Below are positions 58,596 to 64,000 of a DNA stretch of 64,000 nucleotides, in pieces. Origin of the DNA: Akebia trifoliata (taxonomy: Eukaryota > Streptophyta > Magnoliopsida > Ranunculales > Lardizabalaceae); NCBI GenBank assembly GCA_017979445.1, contig CM030711.1:18988922-19052921 (forward strand). The letters are read 5' to 3'. The stretch's first letter is position 1; each line of letters starts with the position of its first letter. Made by a program: the position numbers and the translations under genes. The notes beneath the pieces were generated by a model. It had not been told where the DNA came from. It ran no database searches and worked only from the letters and a program-made list of their open reading frames with translations.

Positions 58596-60886
58596 TGTAG
58601 ACACCTCGATTTGAACGGGCCCTCACTCGAAAGGGCCCAAAAATAGCAATGCTCCAATAAAGAATTGGCAAAAGGGCCACGATGGCCCGAATCATCGGAA
58701 CATGTCATTTTTGCCAAAATCCGAGCCTCTAACACCTTTCAATGGGTTAGTAGGTCCACCAAAGGGATCCGACAAGTTCATGTCTACCCCGCTCCATGCA
58801 AAATACCAATTTTCCAACAAAAAAGGCTAATGGGCCTTTAAGGCCCAAAACGCTAAAAACAACATTTCGGATTGAACCGAGGTCCCTAAGACCTCCCAAT
58901 GGTCTAGGGGCCCACAGGAAGGGGTGGGACCCATCCCACATATGTCCAACATTACCGCTCCACGCTCATATCCAAAAAATTGATAAATTCCTTCAACGAG
59001 CCTAAAAAACCCGATTTGCCAACACGTGACATTTCTGATGAAACCAATGAGTTCCAAAATCACAAAAAATCAATAAAAATTAAAAAGCGAGACTTGGGAT
59101 ACCTACCCGTCATCCATCCTTTACCACTCCACCTCGAAATTCGCAAATGCCCTAAACTTACCTAAGGCCCACAAGCCCTCAACTCTTTCCTAAACCTATT
59201 TTCCAATCTTATCCCTAACCCAAAATCAACTCCACACCACCTAAACCTAAAACCAACCTACCATTAAAAACCCAATCCAAAACAAACCCAATCCAAGTCA
59301 AAATAATCCACAACCCTCCTAAACCCAAGCCCAACACTTAAAAGCCCATAAACCTATCCAATTCATTATCCAACCCAATACCTTAACCCATTATCCATTA
59401 TTCACATCAACCAATCATAATCTTCACATCAAAAGATGACATATGTCATCACCATCCTTCACCTCCCTCATCTCATCACCCATCCCAATAACCATTTTTT
59501 AAAAAATCAATCAAACACATCACCATCCCTCCAAAATCAACTCAATCCATACCCTACCCTAACCTAACCTATCCCCATTCTCTAACATCATCAACCACCC
59601 ACACCTCAACCCATACCCCAATCCATCACCATTCCCTAACATCATCAACCACCCACATCACCACCCATATCTCTTACATATCAACCCATCACTTTTCCTT
59701 AAAACACTCCAACATAATCCCATCAACCCATACTTCCCTCATCATCAATTAACTAACTTCCTTCCCTCTCTCTAATCAAACAACCACCATCAACCAATCA
59801 ACCAATCTCATCACCTCACCCCCTCATCATGATTGTCACATGGCATCATCTCCTTTCTCCTCCAAAAAACCAACTTTACAACCTCTTACACAACCCATTC
59901 TCCTAAATCTACACACCTCACCTCATCAACCAACCTAACACTCATTCTCTAAACCACCCCCTTACACCCCCACTCCACCACCAACCATCACTCATGTCAA
60001 CCCATCAAACACTCTACCCAAATGGATTTGGGTAGGATCCAACCCATTTGGATCTAAACCTCACCCAGTTTCACTCATTACACATTTACCCTCCATTTCA
60101 CCTTAAATTTCACACCTTTTACTCCTAAATCCTATGCCATTACCCCTCCTCTCACATTTTAACCCCATTATACCCCCAAACCCCCTCCAAACACCTATAA
60201 ATACCTCCCCTCTCCTCCCAAAAATATTTACCAAGTCTCAGAAGGAAAAAAATATTTTCTCTACTCCTCTCTATCACTCTCTCATACTATCTTCTAAAGA
60301 AAAAAGAATTTCACTTTCATATCACACCAAGGATTTGAGAAGCATAAAAAAGAAGGAAGGAAAGAAAAGGAGGAAGAACTTGAAAGCTACAAGGTGGGTA
60401 CAAAACACACCCCCTCTCTCTAATCTTCTCTTCCTCCCTCTTCTATCTTCCCCCTCCCATTCATGTTATTTTAAAGTTTAGGATGGTTGGACCCTAAGGC
60501 ACATAATCCATTAGGATCATCTCTTTCAATGAGATGATCCTACGATCAAGCCGAAAGCAACCCCTATCTAGGGTACAAATGCACCCATGTGGCATTCTAC
60601 TTTTATTTTTATTTTTAAAACAAAATGGCCGAGTTCTTTGAGGTTACCGTCATTCAACGGGGAGAAAGGGGTGCCTAACACCTTCCCCTTTCTCCAATCG
60701 AGCCACTTACTCGAATGTCAAGATTCGACTACCCTTATCCATCGTGAGTCACTAAAGATGCCAAAAATGTCATTTCTTGGAAAATATCCCTCGGGTGACC
60801 ATTCACACCCACTTCCAACTTGAATGGTGGCAACTCCAATATTTAGTAGTTGTGGCCGTCCTAACGACGAAAACCACATAGCTACA
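58596..60886 (+). repeat. 3' LTR of element G
   Basis: Closely similar to 24828-27105, with a small extra segment near 59655 and scattered changes. TATA at 60196, large hairpin at 60661-60695. Followed by TTGAG (60887-60891). Confidence 0.92.
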
Positions 60887-60891
60887 TTGAG

Positions 60892-61095
60892 GATTGTCAT
60901 TTATTATGATAATGACTATTTAGCTTCCGCTACTTTGATTTGAGATTATTCAGTATAGTTTCTACTACGTGTATTTTCATCCCTTAGCATTATTATTCTT
61001 GTTTGCTTTATCAGGTTGTGTGTATGTTTACCTCACACCTCGAGATTCTGGCTAATGAATCCTCGGGATTTGTGTTTGAATTTTGGGGTGTGACA
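60892..61095 (+). repeat. LTR D, last piece
   Basis: Contains TTACCTCACACCTCGAG and ends GGGGTGTGACA, the 3' terminus of the Tekay-like LTR. Confidence 0.7.
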
Positions 61096-61385
61096 GGTCC
61101 ACCCCTATTAAGTTGACCCTAATTGGGTCATTCATTACTCTTTGACCTTAATTGGATCCAATCCATCAAGTTGACCCTAACTGGGTCATTCACTTTCCCT
61201 TGACCCTAATTGGGTTATTCACCTTTTCCCAACCTAAAGTGGTCCACATCTATCAAGTCAACCGTAATTAGGTTCATATCCATCAAATGGACCCTAATTG
61301 GGTTATCCACCTTTTCCTCAACCCTAATCAAGTCAACTATCTTTCTTTGACCCTAATTGGATCTATCATCTTTATCGACTCTAAA
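61096..61385 (+). repeat. Hairpin array of element A, third segment
   Basis: TTGACCCTAATTGGGTCATTC-like units continue those at 17793-18001. It fades near 61385 into other sequence. Confidence 0.8.
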
Positions 61386-63093
61386 GAGAGCTATTGGCTA
61401 TTAGTTTCATATTTTGTCAATCCCGAGACATTCGAATTTTGCCATTAAAGACATATGAAGACTCTGGTAAAATTGCTCAACTGCACGCGTTTCGACAAAA
61501 AGCTCCAATGTGTGTGCACAAAGTCTAAAAGATAATGAGACCATCTAAAACCATTCTCTAACACTTAGATGATTGATAGATCGACTCGTAGTGATTAGGA
61601 AAACTCTTACCTCGACTCATTCACTCATCGGACCTTCTGAGAATTAAAAATAGTTATATAGGGGATATTAGAGATTTGACCACCCTAAAACTATCTTATG
61701 TCTTTGGTGATTTTTTGGACACATTATATAGGTAAATTCTAGCATACCATCAAACCATTTTGTCACCGAACTTCCTGAAAACTCGTTTTGACTAGAAATG
61801 AAAAAAAGGTATTTTGATCATTCTACCCACTTTTTCATAGCCCACCCCTTGGTGAAAATTTGGGGATGTTCTACATAGTAAGATTATCAGATCCCCAAAC
61901 GGCATGTGAAACAGAGTTACCGTTTCAAAGTTATGGTGAAAATACCCTTTAGTAGCAATTTTATAATTTTTTCTAGTGCCACCCTTATGATTTGCAATGC
62001 CGCTGACATCAAGTGCTCAACGATTATATTTTTTACCATTGAAACACGAACTCATTCCTTTCTCTTTTAAATCGACTTCAAATCATTTTGGTGTGTTGGT
62101 TGAATCTTTAGAGAAGAAACTTTCCCATTTCCAAACCATTCTAAAGCTCTCTTTAGCTATGGAAGGCCATATACTTTGTTGAAAACCTTTTCAACCCAAG
62201 CCCTTATCACTGCTAAACCACTTCATCCAACACCCTTGTTTGCACACATTTTGGTGAATTTCATGGAACTCAAAGCATCCCTTTGAAGCAATGAGCACTT
62301 AGGATTGAAGAAGACCTTCTTAAGGACATGAAGAACTCGATAAATACATTGGCAAATCAATGAAGTTAGGTCAGGTCCTTGTGAGTATTTTTATTATTTT
62401 CCTTCTTTAACAAAAAAGGTTCTTGGTTCCAACATAAAACCATGCTTTTGAGAAGAGTTGAGGGCTCAGAGAACAAGGTTCTAAGTTTCCAAAGGATAAA
62501 AAAAGTTTGAATGAGATGCTACCTCTTTTGAATAAATTGGTTTGGGGATTCAACCGATGAAAAACTTCCATTTTGAGAGAGTGTCGTTCTCTCAATCTTA
62601 AGGGTTAAAATTTTTATGAGGCATAAAATTTTGTGTAAGGTTTCGAGGTGAGCCATAACCCTCTATTTGATAGTGGAGCCCAATACCCGAGAGTGGGGTA
62701 CTTGGTAGTGGATGTAGGCAAGTTGTCGAGCCACTATAAATCTTGTGTTTACTTTTCGATTATGCATTGTCCTTGATTTTGTATGAATGACATAAATGCC
62801 ATGACATGCATATTAAGTGTTAGATAAAATATCTACTTTATGATTGTGTGTTGTATGCAATGCCATAACCCAAAATAGATTAATCTTATGCATCTCTATG
62901 TTGTAACCATCTTAGCATAATTGAAAGACTTATTAACTTTGTGGGGTGATTTTTAAACAGAAGTTTTAATTTACCTATTCACCCCCTCTAGGTTTAGACA
63001 CGGTACAAAGTCCGTAATTTCAATTGGTATTAGAAATGGTTGCTCGAGTAGGGTCTAACAACCTTGAGTTGATCTTATCGGCTTTGAATCATG
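61386..63093 (+). mobile_element. Probable Ty1/copia LTR and leader remnant
   Basis: No gene. It precedes a tRNA-Met-type PBS and copia gag, so part of it should be the copia 5' LTR, but I cannot place its start. The stretch 62990-63024 (CACCCCCTCTAGGTTTAG, then TTTCA) looks like the end of a copia LTR. Confidence 0.45.
63025..63036 (+). other. Decayed tRNA-Met-type primer-binding site
   Basis: TGGTATTAGAAA matches 9 of 12 bases of the common copia PBS TGGTATCAGAGC. Confidence 0.6.
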
Positions 63094-63432
63094 TTTAAAT
63101 TCGAGAAATGAAACTCTACTCGACCTCTCATGTTCGGTGATGTTAAATACGCCTTTTGAAAAAATAAAATGGTGATATATATCAACTTCCTAAGTAGGGA
63201 CGTGTGGAATATGATAGAGGAAGGTTGAGAACCTCCTGTTGACAACATAGAACTTAATGGTGTCTCCACCACTATTTTGAGACCACCAGAGAACTGGTCC
63301 GAACAAGATAAGATTGACAGTAGCAATAACTTCAAAGCACTTAATGCTATAACTAGTGCGATCTCTGCTGATGAACATCAAATGATAAGCACGTGTATGT
63401 CGGTCAAACAAGGTTGACAAATCTTAGAGGCC
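63094..63432 (+). pseudogene. Ty1/copia gag fragment
   Basis: Gag capsid protein remnant in one + strand frame: RPLMFGDVKYAF, KMVIYINFLSRDVWNMIEEG, then NNFKALNAITSAISADEHQM and ISTCMSVKQG, the pattern of the copia gag (UBN2-type) domain. All four internal stops are TGA, at least three of them where tryptophan is expected. It is cut at 63433 by an LTR. Confidence 0.7.
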
Positions 63433-64000
63433 TATGGACACCACATTTTCGCACTTGCCTGATTAATCAACTTATCAACTCGATTAAGATGGTTCCCAAT
63501 GATGGATGAATATTCCAATATTTTTTATTTGTTATTAGATATGTTTTAGAAATTTAGATGAGGTATTTTAAGCAAGTAAAACAATAGAAATCATGCCACG
63601 CTAGGAAAATATGACCTAAAACCTAGAAATCATCATTATTTGGACAAAAAGAAGTTTTATGAGAAAAATCACTAAAAAATGATCAAATTATCAAAATACC
63701 CCTAATATCAAAACACCCCTAGAGCCTACATTACACTTAGGAAAACCCTTTTAAACACATAAAATAATAAATTAAAATCAAATAAACCGTTTCACCAATT
63801 TTCAAAAAATTTGAAAAAATTATGAAAATTCCCTCATAAGGTTAATAATCATTTCACGCCAAAAACCCATAAGTGATACAAACCAGTACTCCTTTTGAAT
63901 TCCTTATGAAAAACTAATTTCAAAACATCCTAAAACATCGAAAAACGACCTCTCAACGGAAAAGTCCTCTTTGAGGGCAAAATGATAATTTTCCAACCCC
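63433..64000 (+). repeat. A-family LTR, running off the window
   Basis: Starts TATGGACACC (decayed TGTAGACACC) and continues in register with LTR A for its first 570 bases, keeping the segment of about 115 bp that LTR A has lost. It interrupts the copia gag. It may be a separate insertion or the 3' LTR of A; the window ends before this can be decided. Confidence 0.75.

Larger units (their letters stand above)
24828..60886 (+). mobile_element. Element G: large Tat-like element with chimeric interior
   Basis: The two LTRs (24828-27105 and 58596-60886) are closely similar with scattered changes and are flanked by perfect TTGAG duplications (24823-24827 and 60887-60891). A PBS follows the left LTR and a polypurine tract precedes the right one. 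The interior contains the 3' half of another element (H) with its own polypurine tract and 3' LTR, and an Athila element. Without Athila it would still be about 25 kb. Confidence 0.88.
18002..61095 (+). mobile_element. D: solo Tekay/Del-like LTR split by E, F and G
   Basis: It begins TGTAATACCCTAAG and ends GGGGTGTGACA, terminal sequences typical of Tekay-type chromovirus LTRs (from memory). GGTC occurs on both sides (17998-18001 and 61096-61099), and joining the flanks restores the hairpin array. After removing E, F and G, its pieces (18002-19346, 21450-22453, 24244-24827, 60892-61095) add up to about 3.1 kb. No PBS or coding part is seen, so a solo LTR is inferred. A perfect 5-bp duplication cannot be shown; one base may be lost on the left. 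Confidence 0.72.
1028..61385 (+). mobile_element. Element A: oldest Tat-like Ty3/gypsy element, split by nested insertions
   Basis: The pieces are 5' LTR 1028-2452, PBS 2454-2471, leader 2472-3960 and 15475 onward, and hairpin array 15780-16306, 17793-18001 and 61096-61385. Removing insertions B, C and D restores a leader and array that align with those of the separate element G (27126-28870), which independently supports the reconstruction. No gag or pol of A is seen; its internal sequence gives way to a Ty1/copia remnant near 61386. A 3' LTR with target duplication is not visible, although a same-family LTR starts at 63433. Confidence 0.75.

Noticed and set aside
63433..64000. Confident assignment as the 3' LTR of element A
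   Set aside because: It interrupts a copia gag, lacks a clear polypurine tract and differs from LTR A by retaining a segment of about 115 bp; its far end is outside the window.

Overview
This is plant nuclear DNA made almost entirely of nested LTR retrotransposons. No host gene, tRNA, rRNA or CRISPR is visible. The evidence for a plant is the Athila-type element, several families of Tat/Ogre-type Ty3/gypsy elements (including the archaeal-type RNase H found in that lineage), a Tekay/Del-like LTR, a Ty1/copia remnant, and antisense genes resembling the plant mobile domain. The species cannot be named; a large, repeat-rich angiosperm genome is the safest reading. All identities below come from reading by eye; no database was searched.

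Layout, from the outside in. Element A (Tat-like, + strand) has its 5' LTR at 1028-2452 and a primer-binding site at 2454. Its leader and hairpin-repeat array survive as pieces at 2472-3960, 15475-16306, 17793-18001 and 61096-61385. Three insertions split A. B is a gag-only Tat-like element on the - strand (3966-15469, target duplication ATACC). C is a solo LTR (16307-17792, CCAAT/CCAGT). D is a solo Tekay-like LTR (18002-61095). D was in turn hit by solo LTR E (19347-21444, ATGGT), solo LTR F (22454-24238, GGTAT) and the large Tat-like element G (24828-60886, TTGAG, LTRs of 2278 and 2291 bp). The interior of G is chimeric: it holds the gag-pol, antisense gene and 3' LTR (53592-55526) of another element, H, whose 5' LTR is missing. 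Inside H's 3' region sits the youngest insertion, a nearly intact Athila-type element (38188-48755, GATAT). The right end (61386-64000) holds a decayed Ty1/copia 5' region cut by another A-family LTR that runs off the window.

How it works together. The Athila element is the closest to functional: two 1230-bp LTRs that look almost identical, a tRNA-Asp-type primer site, a polypurine tract and one long gag-pol frame broken once, by a single extra base at 42737. The G/H gag-pol (29995-37596) keeps the whole domain order gag, protease, G-patch, RT, RNase H, archaeal RNase H, integrase, but carries over a dozen stop codons. Downstream, on the opposite strand, is a plant-mobile-domain-like gene with a clear spliceosomal intron.

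The least explained signal is structural. Every Tat-like LTR family here carries the same two consecutive RNA-type hairpins near its 3' end: the stem sequences differ between families but stay complementary, while the 13-base loop is nearly invariant. In addition, four unrelated tandem arrays inside these elements are each built from short inverted repeats, and one of them (ATCCGTG, 7 bases, CACGGAT) recurs in three places, two of them upstream of antisense genes.
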